DNA from: Apostichopus japonicus
Lineage: Eukaryota > Echinodermata > Holothuroidea > Aspidochirotida > Stichopodidae
Reading direction: 5' to 3'
Assembly: GCF_037975245.1 (NCBI RefSeq)
Contig: NC_092561.1
Coordinates: forward strand, 10,477,001-10,541,000
Length of the DNA: 64,000 nt
Part shown: positions 38,212-50,399 of the stretch, in pieces
How the letters are laid out: the number at the start of each line of letters is the position of its first letter
Position numbering within the stretch: position 1 is the first letter of the stretch
The notes under the pieces: model-generated
Seen by the model: only the letters and a program-made list of their open reading frames with translations
What the model was told of the DNA's origin: nothing
The model's database searches: none
Position numbers and translations under genes: made by a program

Positions 38212-38265
38212 CATCATTATTATCATTATTATTATTATTATCATCATTATCATTATTATTCAACA
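37775..38265. repeat. Large compound microsatellite
   Basis: (TTATTC)n and (TCATTC)n pass into (TTATTG)n, (TATGAG)n and a long (ATT)n with ATC interruptions, about 490 bp. Open frames across it are low-complexity artefacts. Confidence 0.95.
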
Positions 38266-38915
38266 TACATCGTTACCATGCTAACTCGCATACCCTGTAT
38301 TGATTTGTGTGTGTGCATCTGTGTGTATGTGTACGCACGGAATGTAGAAATATGGCTCTGCACTAATGTACCATGAAACAAGTTACGGGAGGGTGTAAGG
38401 TAATTGCTCAATACATTGACACCCAAATCAGCAACTGGGGATTTCCATTATTATCGTGTGGTTTTGTACGGACATAGGTACTTTGCGTCTCGTCTGTTGT
38501 ATTTTTAACAACTGGATAAACTAGGAGTCAAGTAATTCTGATATTTCAACTATAACTAAAAAGAGGCCTTAATACTTATCGACTAAAAGCAAAAACACAA
38601 GGTTAGTAACTACTTCTGTTCAGCGATAGGTCTCTGTGTTCAATGTTTGAAGGAAGGTGCACGGCCATTTTAAGCCGGAAGTATTTAATGGCGCATGGTT
38701 GGTTATAAAACTGAAGTACAGTAGATAACTACGGTGTTAAACAGCGAGCTTTAAATCGAGTACAGTATATGTTCTATGGTAGGTATTTAACGAATTAATG
38801 GAATAGTTTAGAAGTACAGGCAACACTATTTCCATGATAATAAACACCATATTACAATAGGGAATTAGACTATAATATACATGTGTATGTATCGCTCCTG
38901 TCATTGATAGTACTA
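38266..38915. other. Intergenic, nothing recognised
   Basis: No frame, repeat or RNA gene seen. Confidence 0.5.
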
Positions 38916-39320
38916 ATGCATAGCAGTGGCGGAGCGTCCATACAGTCAGGGGCGGATACCCCCCCCCCCTTCCCCTGACGGACTCAAATAGACTGCTGGC
39001 GCCCTTTTCAGCTCTTTACCACTTTTTACTTATTCGCGATTATTGACATTTGTATTGCGCTCTCATCTACTTATTGACATTTGTCACATTTTGTTAGTGT
39101 AATTTGGCGATGACACCTATTTATTCTTCGTTTATTTGCAAATTAGCCAGGCCCGGAAAGGGTCATTTCCGGCAATCTAGGGAGTATCTTTACTCAAAAA
39201 AATTCTGTGCGCTACGCGCCAACCAGTGGTGGCGCTACGCTTAGATAGTGTCGAAAGCGCCCCTACAGACCATTCTCGCCCCTCCTGACCAATACCCCTA
39301 GCTCCGCCACTGATGCATAG
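38916..39320. mobile_element. hAT-like MITE, copy 3 of 3
   Basis: Element 38924-39312, 389 bp, ends CAGTGGCGGAGC and GCTCCGCCACTG (perfect 12-bp inverted repeat), with a perfect 8-bp duplication atgcatag (38916-38923 and 39313-39320). It is the best-kept copy of the family. Confidence 0.92.
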
Positions 39321-39959
39321 GACCTTCCTAATAAAAGTTAGATCAAATGACATATGAGGCTATAACGTTTAAGAGCTGCCACATGAAGGTAGTGATGGAA
39401 TGACTTTAACTATTTGCCATTTTTAGGTAGGGGTACCAAGCTTCTCGGAAAGCTACAGGTGAATTTAAAGATCTTGTCAAAGAGTGAATATGGCCCTGAG
39501 GTCACTGTAGCTGACTCCCGTGTAGGGGGTCAGTGAGTTTTCCCCGGACATAAGTGACTGAACATGGATAAAACTGAAGGAGTGAGCGTCTTGGCGCAAA
39601 GATTGTATCGGTTGGGGTGCAGGGCCCGCCTTGGGCTCCTCATGGGGTCCAAGGGCGAAGGCCCGACGGGGTCAAGGGCCGGAGTCACACCTATAAATCT
39701 TCAAGTGTGATTCTGTTTGGTCCCTGAATTGATATGCCAGTCATAAAATCTATTGTTACTAATCTATTGTAGTCTAAAGACTTATCTATTCAACATCCAG
39801 GTGTCACGCAAGAATAAAATCACCTTGTTATATAGATGTCTACAACATGCACACATTTGGTATCATAAGTACATGCTTTATTCTTTACGTGTGAATACTT
39901 GAATTTTGTTCAAGTAAAACGAATTACTTGTCACATATAAGTTCCCCTATTTGGGAACG

Positions 39960-40108
<149 letters not shown>

Positions 40109-40149
40109 GAATTGTTTTGGTTTATCTGGGACGGCAAATCGTTTCTAAT

Positions 40150-40450
40150 GTTTAAACCGAATGGTGCCGTGGTCTTTAGGTTTAGTTCCATGAAATTTTC
40201 TTTAGCTTTCCTAGATTTATCTGTCCAAGAATCGTTTTGGTCAATGGCAATAACACGCAAATTCTCAATAGAATGATTTTGGAGATTGAAGTGATTTGCA
40301 ACAGGTTGGTAGATCTTTTTTGTTTTGATCGCCGATCTATGTTGTGTCATTCTCATTCTAAGAGTGTTTTTTGACTCTCCAATGTATTGTAAGTTACAAA
40401 TATTGCAGTATATGAGGTAAATGACATTTTTGGATAGGCAGTTAATTTTG
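40150..40450 (-). pseudogene. GIY-YIG endonuclease domain of the Penelope-like element
   Basis: In the next frame the sequence reads [18 protein letters not shown], then MRMTQHR, matching the GIY-YIG core (IYLIYC, YIG, conserved Arg). The domain continues through VANHFN, with a tail running into the (TA)n tract. The frame change from RT shows decay. Confidence 0.85.
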
Positions 40451-41155
40451 TGCCGAATTTGGAACGTGCGTTTGGTTTGGTTGCTCTGAAAGGTCCCGGT
40501 CGAATCGACAAGTAAGCACGTTTTGCAATTTTGTGTACAGGGGGTTTGCTTTTAGCCTTTTTGATGGCATTTTCAATAGTACCCCGAAAATACTGTCTAT
40601 TTAGGAGGTGTTGTGACAGTTCTTTAGTGCGTGAATCAAAATCGACTTCAGAGGAGCAAATGCGTCGAATGCGCAACGCTTGACTGTACGGAATATTTCT
40701 GGTACAGTGACGTGGATGGCAACTGCTTGGTAAAAGGTAGTCGTGCTTGTTCGTGGGTTTATTGAACAAGTCTGTTTTGAGTGAACCATTTTGTAGGGTC
40801 ACAGTGGTGTCCAAGAAGTGAACGCCATGTCCAGAAAAATCAGCAGTGAATTTGATAGTGTGATGAAACGAGTTTATGTCATCAATGAAGAGTTTTAGAT
40901 TTGCCTCACCATGGGTCCATATCATAAAGATATCGTCAATGTAACGTAACCTCGTGTGTGGTTTCAAGTTTTGTCGAGATAAAAATTCTTTCTCGAGGTT
41001 TCCCATAAAGATGTTGGCAAAAGACGGTGCCATTTTGGTACCCATTGCGGTGCCATGAATTTGGAGGTAGTGTTTGTTGCCAAATACCAGAATATTGTTG
41101 GTCAAGATAAGTTCCATTAATTCGGCCAATTCTTTCTTCGTGGGAGTTTTGCCAC
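40430..41155 (-). pseudogene. Penelope-like reverse transcriptase, N-terminally truncated
   Basis: The frame contains IHGTAMGTKMAPSFANIFMG (RT palm motif) and RYIDDIF (catalytic YIDD), then LDTTVTL and the C-terminal thumb region (RIRRICS). The N-terminal RT motifs are missing because an in-frame TGA lies just upstream, at about 41160. The RT frame is lost between about 40430 and 40500, before the endonuclease. Confidence 0.88.
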
Positions 41156-41440
41156 GTGTTCAGAGCTACTTTTACACAGTGACATCAATCCCAATTAAAA
41201 AGTGGGGTGGTCGGGGGGGGGGGGATGGGGTGGACATCAATGACTAAACATGGATAAAACTGAAGGAGTGAGCGTCTTGGAGCAAAGACTGTATCGGGTG
41301 GGGTGCAGGGGCCCGCCTTGGGCCCCTCATATCCTCTATTCAACATTCAGGGTGTCACGCAAGAATAAAATCACCTTGTTATATAGATGTCTACAACATG
41401 CACACATTTGGTATATGTTTATGTGTATATATATACCAAT

Positions 41441-41665
41441 AGTTTACGCAATATTACTCTTGGTATAAAACACCAACCATATCAGCTCAGCGTGGGTGTT
41501 CTCGTGATATCAAAGTCCAAACTCAGTTGTATAAAAGTTCCGTGCGTTATATACATTGTACATATATGTACTGCGTATCTTCTCATGTATTTCCACGTCT
41601 ATGTGGTGGTATTTGTCATCAGCTACAGTTCCATAATGCCAGTGATCGAGTTGCACCAATATCTC
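41441..41665. repeat. Local duplicate of 42221-42391 plus 42824-42892
   Basis: The first part (CCATATCAG, GGTGTTCTCGTGATATCAAA, TTCTCATGTATTTCC) matches 42221-42391. The rest (ACGTCTATGTGGTGGTATTT on) matches 42824-42892. In the second location the two parts are separated by about 430 bp. Confidence 0.85.
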
Positions 41666-41671
41666 TCTCTC

Positions 41672-41699
41672 CACCTCTCTCTCTCCACCCACCTCTCCA

Positions 41700-41778
<79 letters not shown>
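41672..41778. repeat. (CT)n then (TA)n microsatellite
   Basis: A CT-rich run with CCACC interruptions, then TA repeats. Confidence 0.95.
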
Positions 41779-41781
<3 letters not shown>

Positions 41782-42011
41782 AATCCTTTACCTCCATTTC
41801 ATTAACATAAAGTCTGTTCAAAGTATCTCTTTCGAGATCCTGCTTTAGGAATCACAAATGATTTCGGGTTGGTTGGCATCATGTTTGATCTCTAGAGTAA
41901 GGCCAAATATGTCACCAAAAACAGAACTAGTATTGTTCGATACAGGTGACAACCGCCTACAGTGGAATTACGACCTTCCTTACCGGTTTCGAACCTCTGG
42001 ACATACAATCA

Positions 42012-42083
42012 GCGTCCATAGCCTAGTTGGTTAGGGTGTCCGCGTACAGAGCGGGAGGCCCGGGTTCGAATCCCGGTGGAGGC
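42012..42083 (+). tRNA. tRNA-like sequence, anticodon ACA, probably SINE-derived or a pseudogene
   Basis: It folds as a cloverleaf: acceptor GCGTCCA/TGGAGGC with one G-G mismatch, T8-A9, a three-pair D-stem, anticodon stem TCCGC/GCGGG, loop GTACAGA with T33, and T-arm CCGGG-TTCGAAT-CCCGG with a perfect B box. The anticodon would be ACA (Cys, UGU), which eukaryotes normally do not use. The weak acceptor and D-stem also argue against a working gene. Confidence 0.5.
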
Positions 42084-42135
42084 TGGAAGTGTTTTCACTG
42101 TTCTTGATTTTCCAACTCATTACGATTTTCATTTA

Positions 42136-42137
42136 TA

Positions 42138-42200
<63 letters not shown>
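42136..42200. repeat. (TA)n microsatellite
   Basis: Pure AT alternation of about 60 bp just downstream of the tRNA-like sequence. Confidence 0.95.
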
Positions 42201-42204
<4 letters not shown>

Positions 42205-42746
42205 GTGTGTGTTTATATTAATAGTTTACGCAAAGTTTACTTTTGATACAAAATACTAACCATATCAGTTCAGCTTGGGTGTTCTCGTGATATCAAAGTC
42301 CAAACTCAGTTGTATAAAAGTTCCGTGCGTTATATTCATTGTACGTATATATACAATGCACTGCGTATCTTCTCATGTATTTCCTTCTTGGTCCGATTCG
42401 TAACAACGTAAGATAAAATCCAGCTAGGTTGATACAAGACTAAGGGAATTGGTCAACATTAAAGTAAGGTAAGTCTTGAAATGTTAAACGGTGGTAATTT
42501 CAAACATGTTTCCTTAGTTCATCTGTATTTTGGTATACCAATAAGTGGGAAATAATATAACCAGATTACAATGGTGTTTGTATTATCGTTAAATTTTGTA
42601 TATCTATTGACCATCGGTAGTACTAGGACTAAAAAAGTCCCAACAGAACAGATATCGAGATCATTGCCATGATACCAAATTCACTAAACCCTGGAGTTAC
42701 TGACTGTTCGAGTGAACTTCAAATCATCATATATTGTCATTACAAG

Positions 42747-42975
42747 TCATCTGGTTCTTGTATCAAGGTAAAGTGCATTAAAGGCACGGTGCGCTGTTGG
42801 TGGTATCGTTCCAGCACCATAAACGTCTATGTGGTGGTATTTGTCATCAGCTACAGTTCCATAATGCCAGTGATCGAGTTGCACCAATATCTCGACTTCT
42901 GTGTTTATATGCGGCAAGAAATACCCGTCATACCGTAGGTCACATGCATTGAGTTCATTAAAGGTCTTGCTACTT
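42747..42975 (-). CDS. Unrecognised candidate 3' exon
   Basis: A minus-strand frame reads CDLRYDGYFLPHINTEVEIL, then LDHWHYGTVADDKYHHID and ends TRTR-stop. It is rich in His, Asp and Tyr. The segment VQLDHWHYGTVADDKYHHID is preserved in frame in the duplicate at 41.6 kb, which hints at coding origin. I do not recognise the family and found no partner exon. Confidence 0.3.
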
Positions 42976-43051
42976 AATTTTCTTACTCTCAATTTGTTTA
43001 TCCAAAGTATGATATTCATAAACACTGATCTTAATAACTTTCTTTTTACAG

Positions 43052-45475
43052 CTTAAATTTCGAGACAAATATGGCCTGCCCATCGCCTTGGAAAGACATC
43101 GCAGATAAATTCTTCGAATGTTCAATTTGTTTGGATCTGTTTAAAGAACCGAAACAATTACCATGTCTGCATAGATTTTGTAAACAATGCCTGGAACCTT
43201 TATTAGAAGAACAGGCTGTGACATTTGAATGTCCTCTTTGTAAAGATGTCTGTAAAGTACCGAACAATAGAATCGATGGATTTAAGACTGACTTCCATAT
43301 GAAAAGTATGCTGCAGTTTATTCAGCTACAGAAAACATTTGAAAACAAAGAAGAGAGAGAATGTATTGGCTGTGAAGAGAAGTTAAAGGTTACAGCGTAC
43401 TGTTTTATGTGTAACGGATTTCTTTGTGTTAAGTGTTATCAATTTCATTTGACCAAGAAGATGTTTGTCAAACATCACAAACACTTATTAGCCCTGAATG
43501 ATCTTGAGGGGAAAAGTCTCACACAAGAAAAACTTGCATCATTGATGGAAGCTCCTAGGTGCCATGTTCACCCGGAACACATGGCTCAGTTGTGTTGTTG
43601 TACATGCGGAAACCTCCCCGTTTGTGTGACATGTACTTATGATGAACACAAAGGTCATGAACTTCGTGACGTCAGGAAAGTGGCGAACGACGAAAGGGAA
43701 TACTTGAAGGAGATATTGGAAGAACTTGTTAAACGTAAAGCTACTGTATTCAACTTTACCGATAAAATCAACAGAGTGAATAATGACGTTCTGTGCATTG
43801 TCGCTGAAACTAAAGCAAAATGGAAAAAGCAGTACAAAGATCAGACCAGGGAGTTACAGAATGAGAAAGAGAAACAAAAGAGAGAATTCAACAGATTCAA
43901 AACAGTTCTTGAAGAAAGTACTCGAAACAAAATGAAAGAATTAGAAACAGAAATGGAAGAGAAAATTAGAGAAATAAAAGACGAGTACGACAGACTGATT
44001 AAAATCAAAATTAGGGAATCAAAAGAGAAAGAGGACACCAAACGAAATGAAATAGAAAACAGAGAATTAAAGATTGTCGAAAAAATGAACCGACTTGATG
44101 CGGTAATGAATGAGAGAAATAAAACAATAGACGAACAACAGCAACGCAAGCTTAGAGAAACACAAAATTTATTAGATATGTGTAATCAATGGGTCAATAA
44201 GTTTGAAAATTTGTTGACGATATCTTCGAGTGTCCTTGAATCACATAACCACTGGGCAGACGCACAGTGTATTCCTGATATAAGAGCAGCGAGTGAACCT
44301 CTGGTTGAGGATATAATGAAAGATATTCCAGAAATTGAATCTTTATCTGATATAACAAGGGATGATTTACCGATATTGTGTATTGATAGAGTAAATATAT
44401 CTGATAATGTAGAATCTGTTGTTGATATTGATGTGATCAAAGGTAATGAGTTTTTATTAACTAGTATAGCAAGTACCGGCTCTGGTAACATCGTCGTCTC
44501 TGGGAGGTTATCATCTGATCATTCATTAATTACAGTCATAAACAGAGAAGGACGTCAGATTCGTCAAAACAAAATAGATAAAGTCAAAGGGAGCTCTCTT
44601 CAACCCTTTCGTCACTGTGCTGCTTTATCACATGATAAGATAGCTTCGGTTTGTGAATCCAATCAGGTTGGTGTTTATAATATTCATGATGGGTCCTTTA
44701 CTCAAAATAGCATCACGACCCTCTTTGATGATATCAAAACGGTGGTTTTGAAGTATGCGAGTTCTATAACTACTGATACTATACGTGGCCACATCATTGT
44801 GGGTACACGTAATATTGGATCGCTATTTATATTTGATGAAGAATTTAATTTCATTCGAGCTCTGAAGCTGCCAGAGGTTATAAAATGGTCAAGAGATATC
44901 CTTTATCATAAAGGCGTTCTGCTGATATGCGATGCAGAGAGTAGATGTGCATACGCTATAACCATGGATACATCTAAAACAGAAGCAGAGTTACTATACG
45001 AGCTTCCGAAACCAGATATTGACGGACCGACTTTGTATCCTTTGAGTATATGTAAAGACAGTGCAGATTTTGTATACATCTTGAGGTCAGATACACAGCA
45101 TGGTACTGGAAAATGTATCATCACACAGTACAGTCAAGATGGTCAACAGTTGTTGACAACCAAACGGACAGAAGATGGAGCACGGTGTATGACAACATTG
45201 ATGACAGAGGAGGGAGAGAAGCTACTTGTAGTTACATATCGGTCAGGAAAGATGATTTGCTATGGTCTGGTAAGTATATCTCAGTGTTTCTTACTTTAAT
45301 ATTACTAGACATTACAGGATAGTATGAAAAGGAAAGAAAGAAAAGAACAGAAAAAAAGGGATTAGTTTGCTGTAAAACAGTTTGTTTGAGCACTCTAAAT
45401 GTGCTTCAAAACTATAGAGAACTGGATCAACGTTTGTAACTTTATCAATGTTATTTCCAACAGATGCCAGAATGA
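43052..45475 (+). CDS. TRIM protein (RING, B-boxes, coiled coil, propeller-like C-terminus)
   Basis: The main exon starts at ATG 43071 and stays open to 45299 (742 aa). RING: C17, C20, C32, H34, C37, C40, C54, C57. A first B-box lies at about 98-138 (CIGC, CFMC, CVKC, HH) and a second at 164-196 (CHVH, CTC, CVTC, HKGH). A charged coiled coil spans about 200-370. The last 300 residues look like a divergent beta-propeller of TRIM2/56/71-like proteins without clear NHL repeats. The role would be a RING-type E3 ubiquitin ligase. A 5' UTR intron is suggested by TTTTTACAG at 43051. CTG|GTAAGT at 45269/45270 and AACAG|ATG at 45464 would splice to a 736-aa form ending GLMPE. I favour the spliced form. 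Confidence 0.88.
45270..45463 (+). other. Possible short 3' intron of the TRIM gene
   Basis: Donor GTAAGTAT and acceptor TTATTTCCAACAG frame a 194-bp intron in phase 0. The following exon would add only Met-Pro-Glu and a stop (45464-45475). Without splicing the frame ends at 45299. Confidence 0.55.
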
Positions 45476-45779
45476 AGTCAACCGCGAAAATTTTCATCAA
45501 AGAAACGAATATCCAGAGCATACACCACACTGAATCGAATATTAAGGGCAGCTGACGAGGAGAGAATAATCAATATTTGCAGAAACAACTAGAAACTTTA
45601 AGGTGAAACGGATCCTTTATCTTTATCTAATGAGATGAAGCTACAGTTCCTGGTGATTATCAACAGCCCCGACGAACAATAGTAAGAAGAAATAAGTCTG
45701 GAAATTTATCCAAGATGGTAAATTGAATTTATTGAAAGTATCACAATTATTTGTTTTATTGCAAGATCATGTTTATTTT

Positions 45780-47170
45780 CTGTGTTTGCGTGTGACCCCT
45801 TGCTTGAAGCTTGGAAAATCTCATATTTCGTGTGTAGGAGAACCACATTTAGGAGTAAGAGCCAATTAGTTTTGGTGGAGGTCATATGTCATTTGGGGTC
45901 ACAATGGGTCAAATAGTGAAACCCTGTTAACATGATTTCTCAAGAAGAAAAGCTTGTACCAATCTCATATATAATGTGACGAGGTAACACATTGATTAGA
46001 AGCCGATTGTTTAGAGTGGCGGTCAAAGTTCGTTTCGGATCACTAGGGGTACATTTGTGAAAACCCTGTAAACACGATATCTCAAGAAGGAGAGCTTGGA
46101 CCAATATCATATTTCGTGTGAAGTACAACATTGAGTAGAAGAAGCTAATTGGTTTTTGTGGCGGTCAAAGGTAATTTGGAGTCACAAGAGGTCAAATTGT
46201 GGAAAACGTGTTTCATAATCTACCGTATCTCCAACCGACCAGCCTATTAGATAACATGTGCGTTACGCGTCATAATAATAGAGGTTGTTTGCGATTGGAA
46301 ATTAGCTAATGGGCATCCGTAGATAGTACCACAGAAAGTCGAACCAATCGCCATTTACTTAACCGTGTCGCTAACTGCATACGTCATTCCGTTAAAAGGT
46401 GTGATGTTTGTACATACAACGTTCATTGGAAAGAACTATACAGTTGTGAATTAGAAACCTGTATTAAATATTTGTTTTCCCGTCGTATTTTGCAATTGTC
46501 GAGATTCAGTGCCAAATAAAAACTTCAGGTTTGGATGTAGTTACGTTGAGGAAACGACCAGGCGCCATTTACGAAACTGAACTGTCGCCTAGTTAGATTT
46601 TTATCAATGACCAATCTCAATTCGAATTAACTGTGTTAAATGGTTCGCTAGCTGCTAGTGCATTATGTACGAGAAGTTTTCATGTGCGGAGATTGATCAC
46701 AAACTTCACGGAGCATTCATAAATATGTTGGGTTCATATGTTAAATTCTCAACCAATTAAAAAAGTTATTAAACATCACCACGGCTTGGTTATGCACAGG
46801 CAATCCCTACACAGTAGAGTGTAGTACTAGCCGCCCCGGTATAGACTAACAATAAACATTGGTCATCCCCATCTGAGTAAGGTAACATTGGGTTCGTTAA
46901 CATAAACACGTGGTGGACAAAAGGCTTCATGTCAGAATGCCAATACACTTAAGGTGGCCAAACGTCTCCTACATTATTTCTTAAGGCATTTCCTACATGC
47001 TATCAGTCATAATTCTCCAAATTTACAATAATTAAAGGAGTTTTGAGACAATTGTGCTGTTACCGCTGCCATGCTATTTGGCAAAGATTTTCAGTTGCGA
47101 GTGAAAGATAGATGATATTTCAACTTTAGATTTTCATTGCGTAAAAGATCTCTTTGCTTTTACTTACGCG
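45780..47170. repeat. Duplicated segment X, copy 2
   Basis: About three 130-bp tandem units (45790-46215) and the same non-repeated tail as in 32770-34150, in the same orientation. It is strongly diverged, with many substitutions and small indels. Confidence 0.8.
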
Positions 47171-48522
47171 TATGACATACGAGAAGGTGGCGGTGAGGTA
47201 GTTCAAGAGAATATACAAACCCGGGACCGGTGCGGGAGGGGGTTGTCCGTTAGGAGGACAGGGAACTTTGTAATAAAGAATAGTTTATTCTCGTAAGGTG
47301 AATGACAATTTAATCTAACATATACGGACCATTACTCTGATGCAAGATGAAAAGCTTAGTGGGAAAACAAAAGACTTTTAAACCACAAATGACATATATA
47401 CAATTCGTTACAGATTTGTCACGGACAAATTCTGTTGAACGTCATTCCAGACGCCTCGCTGATTACATGAAGTTTAAAATAATACGTTTGCTTTGAGTTC
47501 TTAGAATTTGTAAAACTATAAATGAAAATTAAATATCATTAAAGCCTGCACTGAGGAGGTGACGTCATCATATAACTTAGCCTTAAAGGAGCATTCCAGA
47601 GACTAGCATATTTTAAATCTGAATATCTTTAAAAACGGGAGTACAGTAGTAATAGAAATGTTGAAAACGTCTTTTTTCTTTGTCTTTTTTCTTGGACTAT
47701 AACATATCAAGATTCAATTTCTGCCTAGATTTATCCTTTAGAACTGATCAATTCATTACAAAACAAACTCTGAAATTTAGTCCATGATATATTTCTCACT
47801 TTTTTTAATGATTTATGTGATAACTCTGTAAGCATAGCCTACTATAATTTGGTTCTCTGCATAGGCTACTTCGTAAGTGGTTTACCCCCACCGCACCCAC
47901 CTCCCACTCGCCCACTGCCCCCCTCCCCTCAAAAAGATGAAACTTTCCCATTCATTACTTAGCCTTACTCACTTCTTTTCCTTTCATATTTTTAGCCCTT
48001 TAACTTCTTTACGTTACTGATTACGAGCCTTTCCCTAAGTACTCTATTTAAACGAATTGAAATAACTTTTACTCTCAGAAGATCTCAATGAAATACAGTA
48101 TTTCATTCACCCAATTTTATAAAATAGTGTTGATGATTTGTAAGTTAATGACACATTATGATGACACATTGTGATGACATCTAGTTTTGATGACATATTT
48201 CTATGATTTGTTTGTATTATTATACGTTAAAATTACAATATGTTTTGCGATATCGTTTATTGTCTTCCTTTCTCAGTGGTATCGAAATGAAAGTTTTAAT
48301 AACAATCAAAATTATTCAACACTTGTCGTTAAATGGATACTTGGACAGACAAAGGTGTTTTTGTGTTTTTATTTTGTTTGTATTGCCACTTCAATATAAG
48401 AGCAATTTGAGATTTGTCTTTTTACCTTTTTGATTGTAATTGAATGGAGTGAGACAAACCCAAATTGCCCAGCAATCGATCTATCCCCCTTAACCCGAAT
48501 CACTCGTGACGTCATGATTGAA
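47171..48522. other. Intergenic, nothing firmly recognised
   Basis: AT-rich. C-rich runs near 47890. No exon I can support. Confidence 0.4.
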
Positions 48523-48739
48523 TCAGCCTTCCAAAAGTACTGCGTCTCTTCCAAATTTGTCGATACATCTATCAATTTCTGATAGAGTTTGGGACAATCT
48601 TCGATCTAAGGCTGGAAAGAAATCGTCGGTTAAGACCGGATTGATTGGATCCTGTTCTAAGGACGCCCTCTTTTGATCACCAAGCATCTGACCAGGTTTG
48701 GTAAACCCTCTAAATTTCCAGCATGTTGAATTTCTAAAA
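48523..48739 (-). CDS. Unrecognised candidate 3' exon
   Basis: A good acceptor (CGTTTTTCTACAG) opens a 71-residue frame ending in TGA: TCWKFRGFTKPGQMLGDQK, then DDFFPALDRRLSQTLSEIDR and CIDKFGRDAVLLEG. It is well-mixed and amphipathic, so coding origin is plausible. No family recognised and no upstream exon found. Confidence 0.35.
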
Positions 48740-48969
48740 CTGTAGAAAAACGAAAGAAAACGAAACAATTATAATTAAACAAACAAACCAAGAAGTACAA
48801 ATAAAAACAAAATTTTGTATTTAAAAAGCCAAACGACCTTTGTACAACCCTAGAAACATCAAGGACAAGTGCCAAACTTGCTTCAGATTCATTAATTCAA
48901 CTTATCGGTACGAATTTCACAAGTATTTGTGCAAACAAGTATATTCAATGTGTTTAATATAGCTTATTT

Positions 48970-49965
48970 TGCTACGGGGTGAAAAAAAAGGTGAAATCCG
49001 GACTTGTGGGAGGAAAATGTAAGTCACACATAGCTATAACGTGTGCTTCATATGGCAAACTTATAGTGTGGACAGTTTTGTTAGCACCTACCCCTGTGGC
49101 TTCAGGAATTCTATGGACTTTGAGACGCCTCTCAAGAAAAGAAGTCTGTAGCTACGCCCCTGCAGACGAAGACTCGGTCGAGTTAGGTGAAATCTTCCTA
49201 CATTGCGATCTTCTCGCTATATATTATTTTCGGTTGTTGCGCACCATCCTCTTTTGGTGGACGTTACGTTGTGAGATGAGAGGGAGCAGCCATGCAGCAG
49301 GCAGGAATGTACACTAAGTATCGGGGCCTAAAGGGACTTTGCAGTGTCAATAGGATGTCTTTTGATCGTCACCCATCATCTGTCCGTTAAACTTACATCA
49401 TTCCATCGCCAAATTCGTGCTTTAAACTAACCAGAAAGTATCAAAGTGTGAACTTTGTTACAATCTATTAATACCCCTATAGACAATGTGTTATTTAGCC
49501 ACCGTTTATCGTAAAGCCACAATTATTATGGAAATCCATTACCGAAACTTTTTATGCAAACTTAAGTATTTTGTAAAAAAAAATTGAAAACATTGCTTAT
49601 AATCAAGCAACTATACAACTAAAACAAACTTTTAATTTGAAATTCAAAATCGTACTTATCAATCTTAAAATTTGAAACATTGTTAAATCAAAAACAAATG
49701 AAAAGATAAGCAAAAAGTACACAATTATGAAGTGCGCTTGGAAAATTCTTAGTAAGTAAAGAAAAATAAACCATTCTCCCTCTGGAAAAATCAAAACAAT
49801 CAAATGACAGGGAGACAAAGAAGGAACACGGATTGAAAAGTACTTTCAAACGGAAGAATAAATAAAAAAGAGGGCGCTATTTAAAAAATAAGTCAAATTA
49901 CAAGATTATCGACAATTAATTGCCAGGGCTTGCTTTTCAATCTGTTGCACTGCATTGGAATCGTC
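48970..49965. repeat. Inverted partial third copy of the lectin block
   Basis: The reverse complement matches 22310-23510: for example, the word pair for GAGGAAACTGTAAG, CCCCTGTGGCTTC, GAGTCTTCGTCTGCAGGGGC and TTGAAAAGCAAGC. It holds only downstream flank of the lectin gene, no exon. Confidence 0.85.
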
Positions 49966-50399
49966 ATCGGATAAGCTCCTCATTCAGACAAAATTCAAAA
50001 TTTTCCCCTATCCCTATTGGATTAACAAAGCAAGAGTCTAGTAGATTTATTTAGTCTATGATGAAGCCAGGAAAGGTATAATTTTTTAATCAATTCTCCA
50101 ACTAAAGCGAAACATCAAATTTCCTAAAATTTCAGTGCAGATGTGAAATAATTTACAAACGAAAATATGTGAACTAAAATGTTTATGGGTGCAATCAAAT
50201 ATTGTCACCTCAAAAAGAGAGCAAGCTAGTCTCGCGGAACCGAGACCGATGCAATACAATGCAACAGTTGAAAAGCAGGCCCTGACAATTAATTGAGGAT
50301 GATCTTTTAATTTGATTTACTTTTTAAATAGCGTCCTCTTTAATTATCTATTGTACCTGTTTGGAAGTACTTTTCGATTTGTGTTGCAGTTTATCTTAT

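Noticed and set aside
37713-38303. Ile/Leu-, Asn- and Met/Arg-repeat frames
   Set aside because: Pure translation of the compound microsatellite.
43655-45124. Antisense frames across the TRIM gene
   Set aside because: Shadows of the coding strand, which has clear RING and B-box motifs.
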